Below are positions 1-10,915 of a DNA stretch of 64,000 nt, in pieces (position 1 is the stretch's first letter; each line of letters begins with the position of its first letter). The stretch spans positions 8,556,001 to 8,620,000 of the forward strand of contig OU342631.1 in the NCBI GenBank assembly GCA_910589415.1, in the 5' to 3' direction. A model generated the notes under the pieces. The model saw only the letters and a list, made by a program, of their open reading frames with translations, was not told the DNA's origin and made no database searches. The DNA comes from Malachius bipustulatus (Eukaryota; Arthropoda; Insecta; Coleoptera; Melyridae). The translations under genes were made by a program, and so were the position numbers.

Positions 1-2957
1 GATGGAAAATGGCGTGCGATTTAGTCGGTTGAAAGCGAAAATTTTCAATGGTCATTCATGTTCTCAAAGGAAAAAGTGTCTTTCGCACATTTTTCGCTGT
101 AACTCTGTTCGCGGTGATCCAAATAAGATCGCGGAGGTACTCGCATGTGGCTAAGAAAAGGGTCTCGCCCCCCACCCTCGACTCAAACTAACACGAAAGT
201 AACTTTTACGTGTATCTCACTTCTACGCGAATTTTCGTAAGCTCACATATTTTGGTCCTTCAGGAGCGATATAGAAAAAATAGTAACAAAAAAGGAGATG
301 ACAGGCGAAACTTTGGACGGGGAATCTACAGTTTTAAGGGCCGTAGTGATATAGAAAAACTGCAATTAAAAAAAAACAAATGATGAAAAATTTCAACTTT
401 GACTGGGATCTACTGAAACTTAGGGCCGAAGGCCCGGAGTATGGAGGGCCGAAGGCCCGATGCCGCCAGCAGGCTGAGATTTTCGTAAGAAAATCTTGTT
501 ATTAAGTAGAGAGATTGCTTCTTTGATGTTGAAACGATCTTTCTTCGTAAAATTTCTTTCTCTGCGTATATTTATTTATTTTAATGCGAATGAATAATTG
601 AAAGGACGTTCAAGTCTGGACCAGTATAAATATTGCCTCCCAGCTTCCTCTAACAGGGGAAATATATGCAAACCAGGGAGCTTAGACGAATTTCGCTAGT
701 CCTCGTTATGCAGATCTGGAAACTTAGAAGAGTTATACGTCACAAGACACCAGCAATAACAGCAGTAAATCACAAATGTCCGGATGAAAACCGGGATAAA
801 AAAGCGAGCCGGGATAAGCGTGCATTTAGTTGAAATACGGTTGATTCAGGACTGCTTTAAAGGAGGAGTTTCCAAGACCGGGACCAGATCAGTCGTAAAC
901 CTGGTGATGCAGACATAATAAAAACACACTGTTAGACCTAATCTGTGCTTCCCCGCACTATACCCTGCTTATAAATCAAATAATTCACCTTTAAGTATCA
1001 TAAAAGAGACCCCACTTGTCAGCAGTAAATAGCTGTCTCGGCGGAAATGCTGCTGCGACTTTTGAAATGGATTTTTACATAAATTCGTTTCCCGGTTAGG
1101 GTTGGGGTTAAGGATACGTCACCCTGAGGAGTCGGTTATCCTGATTCACTTATCATTTCCAGGAAAGTTTTAAAGTCTCATTATTAAGGCCATTGTCGTC
1201 TCCGAATTCAGAGCTGATTCGTCGGTCTAGAGTCTAGACTAGACTAGACGAGACCAGTCAAAGTTACCCCTTTGGGGGAATTATTTTTCTGATTTTCTCT
1301 CTCCTCGCAATTATCGCAATAACAGTTCAAAACTGATTCGATTGGTCCTAGAGAAGATCGCCATTTAAAAGTGGCGTTCAAACTCCCGGAGGGCTGTTTT
1401 AGTGTTCGAAGAAACGGAACGTAAATGGTGATATCTCTCCCCGTAACGGCCTTACATGTATACAGAGCCGAGACTTTCGAATCCCTGCGGCCCCTTCATT
1501 TACCAGATAACTGACCAGGCTGAAGACGTTTTAAGTTAATCGATTTGCGAAAGGGCAAGTTCGACGTCCTTAAATCGCCCATCAGACTCTTGTTCTTGCG
1601 ATCCCACAGAATTTTTTTGCTGACAACTTGAATAGTAATTCCTTACCAGTCCGGCCTACGCAGAGACGTCGCAGAAACTGTCTGCGGAAAGCCATCCCGC
1701 GTCGACGTCTTTCGATGATTATCGTCTTTATTTCGGTGTCTTCCACCAAAATCGGTTCTCTATAATGGGATGTCATTTCATCATCTTGGCGTTTTTATAT
1801 TTTTATTAAACAGCCCCATATCGACTGGTGTCTGAAGTCTGACCTAAATCTTATAATATCGAAATCGTAACGATAAAAGTTGATCGTGGTCGGAATAATT
1901 CTTGCTGCTTGTTCGATCCGAGACCGTTTAATTCTTTAGGAACGAACGTCTCTATCACACTGTTTTGTTATTTTTTCGAAAGTTCGAAATAAACTGTCGT
2001 AATATTTCTGCCGAACGAAATATGAGGATGGTAATTAAAAGGCTGTTTAATAACTTAACGATTTAATGTTCATAAAGATGAGGAAAATCTCAGCGAGGCG
2101 TCGTGTACCCTTCTAAAATTCAGTCATTTTCTCATCCCCCGATATCGCCAACAAGCTGTCCGTTTTCATCGCACTCGACTCGGGACCACCCATGCAGATA
2201 GCTTGTTCCTGCTAACCCCAATATCAGAAATAAAAAGTCCTACAAAAGTATGACAGAAATTCGAAATTATGCGAAAAATGATAGCTGCACGCCAATTTTT
2301 TTCCTGCTCATCTAATTTTTTTTCCAAAAACGATCTCAACAAAGTTTGCACGTCTATCCTTTCCCTAAATAACTGTGCAAACAGAATCTCCCCCCGATTA
2401 ACCGTTATCGAGAAAAAATCCTATAGGTGGAACGTTGTAAAAAAGTACACTCCTGAACGTGGGGCCTTAAAATTCTCGGATCCGGCACATTTACAACAGG
2501 TTTTTGGGGATCCCAAGGTTCGTCCATAGGATGGGGTTTAATAATTATAAGTATGATAAATTAGGATAACAGGAGCATGAAGAACATCGTGCACTTACGA
2601 TTTATCTAGATGCTGCACTGCACAAGTATTTACTTGAAGTGCAATTCATCAGGCGGTTATTAACATAAACGCGTCGCGGTAACTTTCACTCGACTCGCTC
2701 GTCAATTCCTTTGAAACAACTCGACCGATATTGCTCAAATGCAGTACCAGATCAGACTATAATAGATTCAAGCTACAACCGGAATCGTGAAGAAAGCATG
2801 GTTTTTGGGATCCTTGAAAGAACTTTAAGGTTTTTTTAAAAGAAAAAAAGTCTTCCATAAAATCTACAGAAAATACTATTCGTGTAATTTTTTTTTTTTA
2901 TAAAGTTGCCCTCTTGCCCATAAGGTTTATCCCGACTGCAAATTAAATGATACTTAC
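1..2957. other. Left-edge stretch, presumed intron 4 of the receptor gene
   Basis: This DNA lies downstream of receptor exon 4 on the minus strand and should be the next intron. I looked for the TM5 exon (a Cys-Trp-Ile loop followed by a hydrophobic helix, entered in phase 1) and did not find it. Short open frames at 1582-1776 (minus) and 2269-2529 (plus) resemble no family I know. Apart from the small hairpins at 423-496 nothing stands out. Confidence 0.5.
423..496. repeat. Two identical 13-bp palindromes followed by a stem-loop
   Basis: The palindrome GGGCCGAAGGCCC occurs at 423-435 and again at 446-458, 23 bp apart. A third hairpin follows at 477-496, with 8-bp arms (AGATTTTC and GAAAATCT) around GTAA. 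The GC-rich palindromes stand out in AT-rich surroundings. Clustered hairpins are common near the ends of rolling-circle and other transposons, but no terminal CTRR or target-site duplication is visible, so no element is assigned. Confidence 0.5.
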
Positions 2958-3053
2958 TTTCCACTGGTTTTTCCTCGAACAGGTAAACAGTGGGGAGGGA
3001 AAATATGATACTCAGGAGCCACGCCAGGACGACCAGCAATCTCGCTCTTTTCC
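2958..3053 (-). CDS. CCAPR: CCAP receptor exon 4: TM4 and start of extracellular loop 2
   Basis: The acceptor is TTTTTTTCAG just upstream of 3053 and the donor GTAAGT follows 2958. The exon is 96 nt, entering with two bases and leaving with one. The split codon across intron 3 gives Trp186; then come residues 187-217, starting KRARLLVVLAWLL. This is TM4 with the class A tryptophan 4.50 (Trp197), followed by a loop reading FEEKPVE. The WKRAR motif at the cytoplasmic end of TM4 and the EEK after it are as remembered for insect CCAP receptors. The next exon should begin with the loop-2 cysteine region and TM5 but is not in the window. The frame has no stops or frameshifts. Confidence 0.9.
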
Positions 3054-3671
3054 CTGAAAAAAATCAAGTTTCAGGAAAGTTGTACAGGAATTAAAGTCAA
3101 CCTTTTGTGCTTGAAGAGCATAATGCTGCCTTGTTAATTAAAAAGTTGAATAAGTAGATAGTTAAGTTAGGAAATAAATCACATTGCTTAATCTTTAATC
3201 TGAATGAATATAATATCTTGAAACAACTCGAGAATAAACCAAAAATTACATTAATAAGGTCTTCAGACCGCATTAAATCTACGATCCTTCGTTTTTTAAC
3301 TAGAACTTTTATAATTTATATACTAATGGCTGAAAAAACCCTCAAACTTACATTTTCACAAATAAAATAAACACAGCGCCCTCCCAGGACTATTAAACAT
3401 CGTAATAATGATATTACATAATTCTAGACTGAGGGGTAAATGAATACTTCCGTTTTATGTTAAATAAGTAAACAGTATTAAGCTGAGTGAATCAATAATT
3501 AGATAAATAATTAGTGTGCAGTATGTGAAAATAACTATAATTATTTCTTTAATAAATAATAAATTAATTGAGTCTGGGATTGCTTTATAGATGAACATGT
3601 CAACGGTAATCATTATTTAAGATCATTCCTGTAAATGTAATCAAAAAAGTGAAACAGGTCGATTTGCCATT
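3054..3671. other. Intron 3, exon-4-proximal part
   Basis: AT-rich intron sequence. The only structure seen is a ~120-bp stretch (3456-3576) that recurs diverged at 10796-10915. No other feature is recognised. Confidence 0.6.
3456..3576 (+). repeat. Dispersed repeat copy, partner at 10796-10915
   Basis: The two copies share AAATAATTAG, then TATGTGAAAATAA, then an AT-rich run ending in AATAAAT and a TTGAGTC-type end, in the same order and orientation. They differ by scattered substitutions and small indels, as expected of old copies of one dispersed element. No terminal repeats or coding sequence are visible. Confidence 0.55.
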
Positions 3672-4899
3672 CAAAAATGTAAATCTAAGGCTGTTTGTGA
3701 ATTTTTTTTTGTTTTTTATAACTGAATAGCCAAAATCGCACATCATATATAAAAACGAGTTTTAGGCTTATGCCTAAAACCTAATTTTCTCTTTTATAAG
3801 AGAAAATGATTTTTTCAAGATCAGGGCTCGTTTAGGAAATATTTCAAAATTGCTGTCCAGTTACTGAATAAAACACATTTTTATTGAGCGGCCTTGGTTT
3901 TACAATTTTGAAAATTTTTCCAAAACGAGGCCTGAACTTGAAAAAGTCACTCTCCTCTTTTATGCCTAAAATACGATTTTTTACATGTCGTTCGATTTTA
4001 GCTGTCCAGTTACTAAAAAAAAAATATTTTTTAATAGCTGCCTTTAGTTTGGCATTTTTGGAGATATTTCAAACAAGGCCTGATCTTGAAAAAAGTTATT
4101 CTTTCTTTTATGCTTAAAATACGATTTTATACACCACGTTGGATTTTAGCTGTCCAGTTACTAAAAAAAATATTTTTTAATAGCAGCCTTAGTTTTACAT
4201 TTTTGGAGATATTTCTTAAACAAGGCCTGATCTTGAAAAAAGTTATTTCTTCTTTTATGTTTAAAATGCAATTTCATACACAACGTCAGATTTTGGATGT
4301 CCAGTCACTAAAAAATATTTTTAATAGCAGCCTTATTGGTCCCACATTTTTGTAAATATTTCCTGAACGAGGCCTGATCTTGAAAAAAGTTATTCTTTCT
4401 TTTACGCTTAAAATACGATTTTATACACCACGTCAAATTTTGGATGTCCAGTCACTTAAAAATATTTTAAAAAGCAGCCTGCTTTGTCCTACACATTTTT
4501 GTAAATATTTCCGGAACGAGGCCTGATCTGGAAAAAAGTTATTCTTTCTTTTCTGTTTAAAATGCCATTTTATATACAACGTTTGATTTTAGTTGTCCAG
4601 TTACTAAAAATTTTTTTTTTAATAGCAGCCTTAGTTTTACATTTTTGGAGATATTTCTTAAACAAGGCCTGATCTTGAAAAAAGTTATTCTTTCTTTTAT
4701 GTTGAAAATGCCATTTTATATACAACGTTCGATTTAAGCTGCCCAGTTAGTAAAAAAATATTTTTTAATAGCAGCCTTAAGTTTTACATTTTTGAAGATA
4801 TTTCTTAAACAATGTCTGATCTTGAAAAAAGTTATTCTTTCTTTTATGCTTGAAATGCCATTTTATACACAACGTTCAATTTTGGATGTCCAGTTATAG
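3672..4899 (+). repeat. ~146-bp satellite, array 1 (about 7 forward copies plus 1 inverted)
   Basis: The core GCAGCCTTAGTTTTAC recurs at about 4036, 4183, 4327, 4473, 4624 and 4769, giving a period of 144-151 bp. Each unit also carries CTGTCCAGTTACTAAAA, GATATTTC plus AACGAGG, CTGATCTTGAAAAAAGTTA and CTTTTATGCTTAAAATACGA. The leftmost part, about 3672-3850, holds the same motifs reverse-complemented, so the array starts with an inverted copy. Open frames here (e.g. 3884-4117, 4086-4355) are repeats in translation and not genes. The array lies in receptor intron 3. Confidence 0.92.
3759..3807. repeat. Two hairpins inside the inverted first satellite copy
   Basis: The 9-bp arms GTTTTAGGC and GCCTAAAAC flank TTAT at 3759-3780. 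The 10-bp arms ATTTTCTCTT and AAGAGAAAAT flank TTAT at 3784-3807. They lie where the satellite switches from reverse to forward orientation, so the segment is locally duplicated head to head. Confidence 0.75.
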
Positions 4900-5734
4900 G
4901 AAATGATGTCCTAGTTCATCAGAATAGGAAAAAAATAATTAAATCCCTCTTCTAAACAATAAGTCGTTCGGTAACGCATTTCGTGACAATCGTGACAATT
5001 CTAATTCGACTACGGTGACCCACTTTAGGATAATCCGAGCCACGGGCCGATTCACGCGCGGCAATGAATATTTCAGGCCCCGCCATCAAGTGGTCGTAAC
5101 AACAGCCCTCGAGACGGATTAGGGAATTATTAATGGGGTGCTAAACTCTCGCGGGTGTATTCCTTGTCTCCTGCGGATGAGGACCTTTTCCTTCGCTTCG
5201 GCGTTATAGGATGTAGGATGTAGTCCTTTCTTACCAGAGATCTGGTTATTCCTGGATGTTGTGCCCCTAAAATACGTCTCAGACTGAGGAGGCAACACGA
5301 AACCAGTCAGTCGAGATGAGGTCGTCTATACTGAAATGTTAGTGGAAGAACTGCTATTATTCTGTTGAAGCTGTTGAAGATCTTGATGTTAGTGTCAATA
5401 AAATTGTCACTTGGCCAATAAAAGCTTTGCTTTTACTTGACTGCCTAATTGTTTTCCAAGCAACCATTTTTGCGTATTTTGCAATCTCCAACGCTGGAGA
5501 GGGTAGAAATTATCTCGAGCGTAATTCTCGAACTATGCTCTATTACATATTACTAGGATTCCCATAACTCACACACTTATAGTGTTCTTGGAAGTAGTGA
5601 TTAGTGATCACTATAGTGCGTCAGAAGCCTCGTCCTGGAACAACGTACGAGAATCTTTCAAGGCCTTCTGCATGTCTTTCCAAAAACGAAACTGTCATCT
5701 ACGTAGCGGCATCAGCAGTAAATTTAGGACCTGA

Positions 5735-5860
5735 CCTGGGCTGGCAAAAAACTCGCAAAAAGGAAAATCTTCCGAGCTTACCTGGGCTGGCAAAAAACTC
5801 GCAAAAAGGAAAATCTTCGGAGCTAACCTGGGCTGGAAAAATGATAAATTTAGGACTTAG
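5735..5860 (+). repeat. 46-bp minisatellite, about 2.3 copies
   Basis: CCTGGGCTGG recurs at 5735, 5781 and 5827, each of the first two followed by CAAAAAACTCGCAAAAAGG. The third copy is cut short and runs into a degenerate version of the flanking sequence. The 90-residue frame at 5604-5876 passes through it; the frame change from copy to copy argues against coding. Confidence 0.8.
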
Positions 5861-5992
5861 CCTGGTATTAGGATGAAGGGTTAGAGATCTTAGTTTTTAT
5901 ATAAAGTGGCCTCTGGTATGAGATTCTCTAGACCCGACAAGCGGTTGCGGTCCAGCAGGATAATGAGATAATATGAAGGAGGGATGAGAGAA

Positions 5993-6043
5993 ACATTCGG
6001 AACTTCGGAAAGACATTCGGGAGTTAGTTGATTCTCGAACGGC
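5993..6043 (+). repeat. Short dispersed repeat, partner at 7051-7091
   Basis: Both copies read ACATTCGGAACT, one or two differing bases, then GGAAAGACATTCGGGAGTT. They lie 1,058 bp apart in the same orientation within intron 3. Internally, ACATTCGG is repeated twice per copy. The origin is unknown. Confidence 0.7.
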
Positions 6044-7050
6044 TTTCCCAAAAAACGAAATAATATTTGACTAGGGATGCCGAAGAATCAAAATGGGTCG
6101 AAAAGATACGTCAGGTTTGTGTAATTTTGGTAGTTCGTAAAGATTTTCTCAGATTTTGCTCATTTTTTTTCCAAACAATTCTTCAAAGCAATACAAAGTG
6201 TCAAACACTGAACTGGAATACTGGAATTTAATATTTAAAAAACAATAATCGAAGGGGGAGGGGGGGAGAAGGAATGTAGAAAATATGGACCTTCTTGAGG
6301 CAACAGTAACACTTTCTTCCTCACACGATGTTGATTTAGATTTCGAGGTAGCGTCGCGACGCCGAGTCTGGAAAGCATTGTAGGCGGCGAACTAGCAAGT
6401 TATAACCTCCGGACTAATTCCCGTTTTACATGTCCGGGGATCGTCTTTCTATGAAGACGACACAGTGAAGCGGTAATGGCCCGATGCAGCCCGGACCTGT
6501 CCCCCGCAGCTCCGGGGGCAGGTCTGGAGTGTCGGCCGAGGGACTGCACTCCTCCGCTCGGCTTCTTCGCCCGCTTATGAGAGCAGCGATGCATAAACCC
6601 GGCTCGTTATGTGATTCCTTTTTATGTCTGGCGTCTTTCTGGATATTTGTCAAAAACGATGCTCCGTATTAGGGCACCTGATGGAGCCGGAATTATAAAC
6701 GCGGAATATCGGAGTTTTATTACTGGCGGATATTGCCTTGTTTTCGATTCCATCATAACTTTTATTTCCGTGTTTTGGGATTGCTTTATATTCCGGGTGA
6801 TTTAGTCGGTCGTTTATATTATTACGTTACCGGTTTGGAAACAATGAAAGAAGTTTGAGAAGAAATAGGATCCAGGTTTGACTAAATATAGAATTTTTTA
6901 TTACCTTCTGGCACTGGAAGAGGGGGGATTTAATTTAAAACGGGTTAAATGAGGCTTGATGTTTACATGCTCTGTCTTTGTTTCTCTCGGGGGATGAGAG
7001 CTTTTGCCCCGTCTACCGGGGTGACTGGACTAACGCTTGGCCAAGCCGGA

Positions 7051-7091
7051 ACATTCGGAACTCCGGAAAGACATTCGGGAGTTCGTTAATT
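7051..7091 (+). repeat. Short dispersed repeat, partner of 5993-6043
   Basis: Second copy of the ACATTCGG-containing segment, with a few substitutions from the copy at 5993. It lies between exon 3 and the GC-richer island. Confidence 0.7.
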
Positions 7092-7289
7092 CTTGAAACC
7101 ATTCCAGAAAAACACTAAGGGTGTATATAAGCGAAGTGGTAGTCGGGTCAGAAAGTTCCTGCGCATTAGCATGAATGATGCGCATTTTCGTTTTGTAGTG
7201 AATTCGTAGTCAAGTGATATTAATTACTGTTACCCCATCCTAACATGATTAGTGTCATAGTTAGGTACGTGAAATTTGATCGTACTTAC

Positions 7290-7487
7290 AGCTTCCAGAG
7301 AAATTCATTGGATGTGTGATCGCATCGTATCTATCAATAGAGAGAGCAACCAGTACATAAGTCGATGAGTATGTAACCATAGCCTGGAGAAACCGTATCA
7401 GCTTACAAAGGACGTTACCGGCGTACCAGGCAACCGTTATCCTCCACGCAATGTCGGTTGAAACGTTGATCAGCCCCACTGAAAGAT
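7290..7487 (-). CDS. CCAPR: CCAP receptor exon 3: TM2, extracellular loop 1, TM3, DRY motif
   Basis: The exon is 198 nt: two bases completing Asp120, 65 full codons (residues 121-185), and one base of Trp186. The acceptor is GTTGCAG before 7487 and the donor GTAAGT starts at 7289. Asp120 is the sodium-site Asp 2.50 of the LAIAD motif and its codon is split by intron 2. TM2 reads [18 protein letters not shown]. Cys147 is the TM3 cysteine (3.25) that pairs with loop 2. [11 protein letters not shown] gives the DRY triad at 171-173. The [11 protein letters not shown] loop and ITHPMNFS intracellular loop 2 are typical of CCAP receptors as I remember them. There are no stops or frameshifts. Confidence 0.93.
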
Positions 7488-8097
7488 CTGCAACAAAGTT
7501 GTTTTTTCATTAAATACTGTTTACAAGAAAACTTATTTTGAAGATTTTTTTTAACATAAAAACTGGGGCAGTTTAAAAGTCACTCCCACTTCAAGTCACT
7601 GTTATTAAAAACAAAGTAACGGAGGTGAAATTAGACTTCAAATTTTGGGGTTTTTAGGGTTTTCTCTCTAAAAAGTGTTTTTCCGGTTACTTCCTTGTAT
7701 TGAAAAAAAAAACAAGCGTCAAGTCGTCAGGATTCACTTCGATTTTTTACGCTCCATCTGCACAGATCAAGTCTCTCTCAAACTACCACCCAGACAGTGA
7801 CAATAACAAAAGAGGAAGAAAGTAAAGGAAGCAGACCATTGACCCAGCTCCAGACGTTTAGGAATATAAGAAGTCAGTAAAAGAAGCGAGGGTGACTAAA
7901 TGCAATAAGTAGAAGCCAAAAAAGGAAAAGAAGAAGTCTCTCAGAATACTCAGACCTCACACAGCGATCTGCAGGATCCATCTCGATCCCTCACTCGGCC
8001 ACACAGACCGAGATCCGCCTCGGCTTCAAACCACTCACCATCACCACATCCGGGACGAATAGATCTTAATAGTGACGAAACAATTTTTTTTTTATAT
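7488..8097. other. Intron 2, between exon 3 and satellite array 2
   Basis: No gene or repeat is recognised. The segment is a mix of AT-rich and purine-rich intron sequence and ends at a poly-T and TATA run just before a CACAGGGTG motif and the satellite. Confidence 0.5.
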
Positions 8098-10267
8098 ACA
8101 CAGGGTGTTTGGTAATTGGACAGCCAAAATAAAACATCATGATTGTGTAAAATTGTTATTTAAGCTTAACAGAAAGAATGGCTTTTTTCAAGATCAGGCC
8201 TCGTTTGGGAAATATTTCCCAAAATGTAAAAGTAAGGCTGCTGTGAAAAAAAAATATATTTTTTGGTTTTTCGTAACTGGACATACAAAATCGAACGCCA
8301 TGTATAAAATCGTATTTTGAACATAAAAGAGAGAATAACTTTTTTTTAAGATCGGGCCTCGTTAAGGAAATATTTACAAATTTTTGTCCAGACGCACACG
8401 TGCGTCTGGATATAAAATAAATTTTTTGCGGTCTTTCTTTTTTGGAAATATTACCTAAACGAGGCCCGATCTTGAAAAAAGTTATTATCTCTTTTATGCT
8501 TAAAATGCGATTCTATACACGGCGTTCGATTTTGACTGTCCTGCTACTAAAAAACTATATTTTTCACAGCAGCCTTAGTTTTACATTTTTTGAGATATTT
8601 CCAAAACGAGGCCTGATCTTGAAAAAAAATATTTCTTTCTTTTATGCGTAAAATACGATTCTATACATGGCGTTCCATTTTGACTGTCCTACTACTAAAA
8701 AACTATATTTTTCACAGCAGCCTTATTAGTTTTACATTTTTTGAGATATTTCCAAAACGAAGCCCGATCTTAGAAAAAGTTATTTTCTATTTTATGTTTA
8801 AACTGCCATTTTATACATGGCGTTCGATTTTCACGCTCCAGTTACTATAAAAAAATATATTTAGCAGCCTAGTAGTTTTACATTTTATGAAATATTTTCT
8901 AGACGAAGCTCGATCTTGAAAAAAGGTATTCTCTCTTTTATGCTCAGAATACGATTTTATACGTGACATTTGATTTTGGCTGTCCAGCTATAATTTTTTT
9001 TCATAGCAGCCTTAGTTTTGCATTTTCTGAAATATTTCCAAAACGCGGCTCGATTTTGAAAAAAATTATTTTTTCTTTTATGCTCAAAATACGATTTTAT
9101 ACATAAAATTTGATTTTGGTTGTCTAGCTACTAGAATTTGTTTTTTCACAGCAGCCTTAGTTTCACATTTTTTGAAATATCTTCTAAACCCGGCTCTATT
9201 TTGCAAAAAGTTATTCTCTCTTTTATGCTCAAAATACGATTTTATTTTTGACATTTGATTTTGGCTGTCCAGCCACTAAAATTTGTTTTTTCACAGAAGC
9301 CTTAGTTTTACATTTTTTGGAATATTTCCTAAACGAGGCCCGATCTTGGAAAAAATTATTCTCTCTTTTATGCTCAAAATACGATTTTATACTTACAATT
9401 TGATTTTGGCTGTCCAGCTACTAAAAAATTTTTTCACAGCAGCCTTAGTTTTACATTTTTTGAAATATGTATTTCTTAAACGAAGTCTGATAATGCAAAA
9501 TGTTGTTCTTTTTTATATTTAAAATACGATTTTATTCATGGAGTTCGATTTTGACGCTCCAGTTACTATAAAAAATATATTTAGCAGCTTTAGTTTTACA
9601 TTTTTTGAAATATTTCCTTGACGAAGCTCGATCTTGAAAAAAGGTATTCTCTCTTTTATGCTCAGAATACGATTTTATACGTGACATTTGATTTTGGCTG
9701 TCCAGCTACTAAAACATTTTTCATAGCAGCCTTAGTTTTGCATTTTTTGAAATATTTCCAAAACGCGGCTCGATTTTGAAAAAAATTATTTTTTCTTTTA
9801 TGCTCAAAATACGATTTTATACATAAAATTTGATTTTGGCTGTCTAGCTACTAGAATTTGTTTTTTCACAGCAGCCTTAGTTTTACATTTTTTGAAATAT
9901 CTTCTAAACCCGGCTCTATTTTGCAAAAAGTTATTCTCTCCTTTATGCTCAAAATACGATTTTATTTTTGACATTTGATTTTGGCTGTCCAGCCACTAAA
10001 ATTTGTTTTTTCACAGCAGCCTTAGTTTTACATTTTTGGAAATATTTCCTAAACGAGGCCCGATCTTGGAAAAAATTATTCTCTTTTTTGCTCAAAATAC
10101 GATTTTATACTTACAATTTGATTTTGGCTGTCCAGCTGCTAAAACATTTTTTCACAGCAGCCTTAGTTTTACATTTTTTTAAATATTTCCTAAACGAGGG
10201 CTGATCTTGGAAAAAGTTATTCACTCTTTTATGCTTAAAATACATTTTAAGCGTGACCTTTGATTGT
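8098..10267 (+). repeat. ~145-bp satellite, array 2 (about 13 forward copies, 2 inverted)
   Basis: This is the same family as array 1, with ACAGCAGCCTTAG cores about 144 bp apart from 8566 to 10156. The first two copies (8105-8386) are reverse-complemented; direction changes at the palindrome 8387-8410. A higher-order period of ~720 bp (five units) is visible: a variant unit with AACCCGGCTCTATTTTGC begins at 9181-9188 and again at 9901-9908, and GAAAAAAGGTATTCTC recurs at 8917 and 9635. The left end abuts CACAGGGTG. The array lies in receptor intron 2. Reading frames across it are satellite translations. Confidence 0.93.
8387..8410. repeat. 24-bp palindrome at satellite orientation switch
   Basis: Arms TCCAGACGCAC and GTGCGTCTGGA surround two bases (AC). 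Reverse-oriented satellite ends on its left and forward-oriented satellite starts on its right. The GC-rich core is not part of the satellite consensus. Confidence 0.85.
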
Positions 10268-10795
10268 AAACAAGTAAGATTATAATATCCATAAAAATTA
10301 TTGCCCGTAACGACCATCCAAAACCCATTGACATTTGACCCTCTTCAAAGGTAATTTTAAGCATTTATGATCCATTACACTCACAAAGTTGTATTAATCA
10401 TGAAAAAATCACAAACGTGAACCACAAAAATCGCATGGGCGTTAGGTAATTATAATTACGTCCAGAATCCATCCCTCTGTTTGAAGTACATTTTTACAAA
10501 AAAACAGGCGAATTTTTCTTTTACCTGATAAATCCATAGCTAAGGCCCTAGAAGCAGGCGAGTAACTGAAGCGGCATAAAATTTTTTGAATAATTATTTA
10601 AAAAGACCGCCACATCTATTCTGAAAATGATTTCTTATCCTCCGCTCTCGCCGTCTAGTATGTCTCATACTCATCGTAAACATGACGTCATCTTGCTAAT
10701 ACTCTGATGACGTATTTCTTTTAGAATTCTATAAAATAGGGCCTAAAATATTGGTGCCTGAGGCAGAGTCTTCAGTCTTGAAATATAAATGCAAT

Positions 10796-10915
10796 TAATG
10801 TTTATGTAAATAAGTAAATCGTATTCAGTCAAGTGTAAATAAATAATTAGCGTGTGGTATGTGAAAATAATAATTATAACTATTTTTTCAATAAATGATT
10901 GACTGATTGAGTCCG
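10796..10915 (+). repeat. Dispersed repeat copy, partner of 3456-3576
   Basis: Same motif order as the copy at 3456 (AAATAATTAG, TATGTGAAAATAA, AATAAAT, TTGAGTC) with scattered differences. Both copies are in the same orientation, in different introns of the same gene. Confidence 0.55.

Larger units (their letters stand above)
4900..7289. other. Intron 3, exon-3-proximal part
   Basis: Mostly unique intron sequence. It holds a 46-bp minisatellite (5735-5860), one copy of a short dispersed repeat at 5993-6043 with its partner at 7051-7091, and a GC-richer island at about 6340-6740. The island gives short overlapping frames on both strands with no recognisable protein and could be a conserved non-coding or regulatory block. 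TATATAA at 7124-7130 with TCAGA at 7148-7152 is a weak core-promoter match. Confidence 0.5.

Noticed and set aside
1096..1115. GTTAGGG-like telomeric motif
   Set aside because: Only a fragment of a repeat, not a tandem array, and insect telomeres are typically TTAGG.
1582..1776. Minus-strand Arg-rich frame ending near a GTAAG donor, considered as receptor exon 5
   Set aside because: It lacks the loop-2 cysteine and TM5 helix, and no acceptor joins it in the required phase without a stop.
3884..4355. Frames in array 1 resembling those in arrays 2 to 4 (LILAVQLLK, FTFLEIFPKRG)
   Set aside because: The shared peptide is translated satellite DNA and occurs on whichever strand the satellite points; not a gene family.
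7124..7152. TATATAA with TCAGA as a third core promoter
   Set aside because: Spacing is -26 and the initiator is off-consensus; no transcript-like feature follows.
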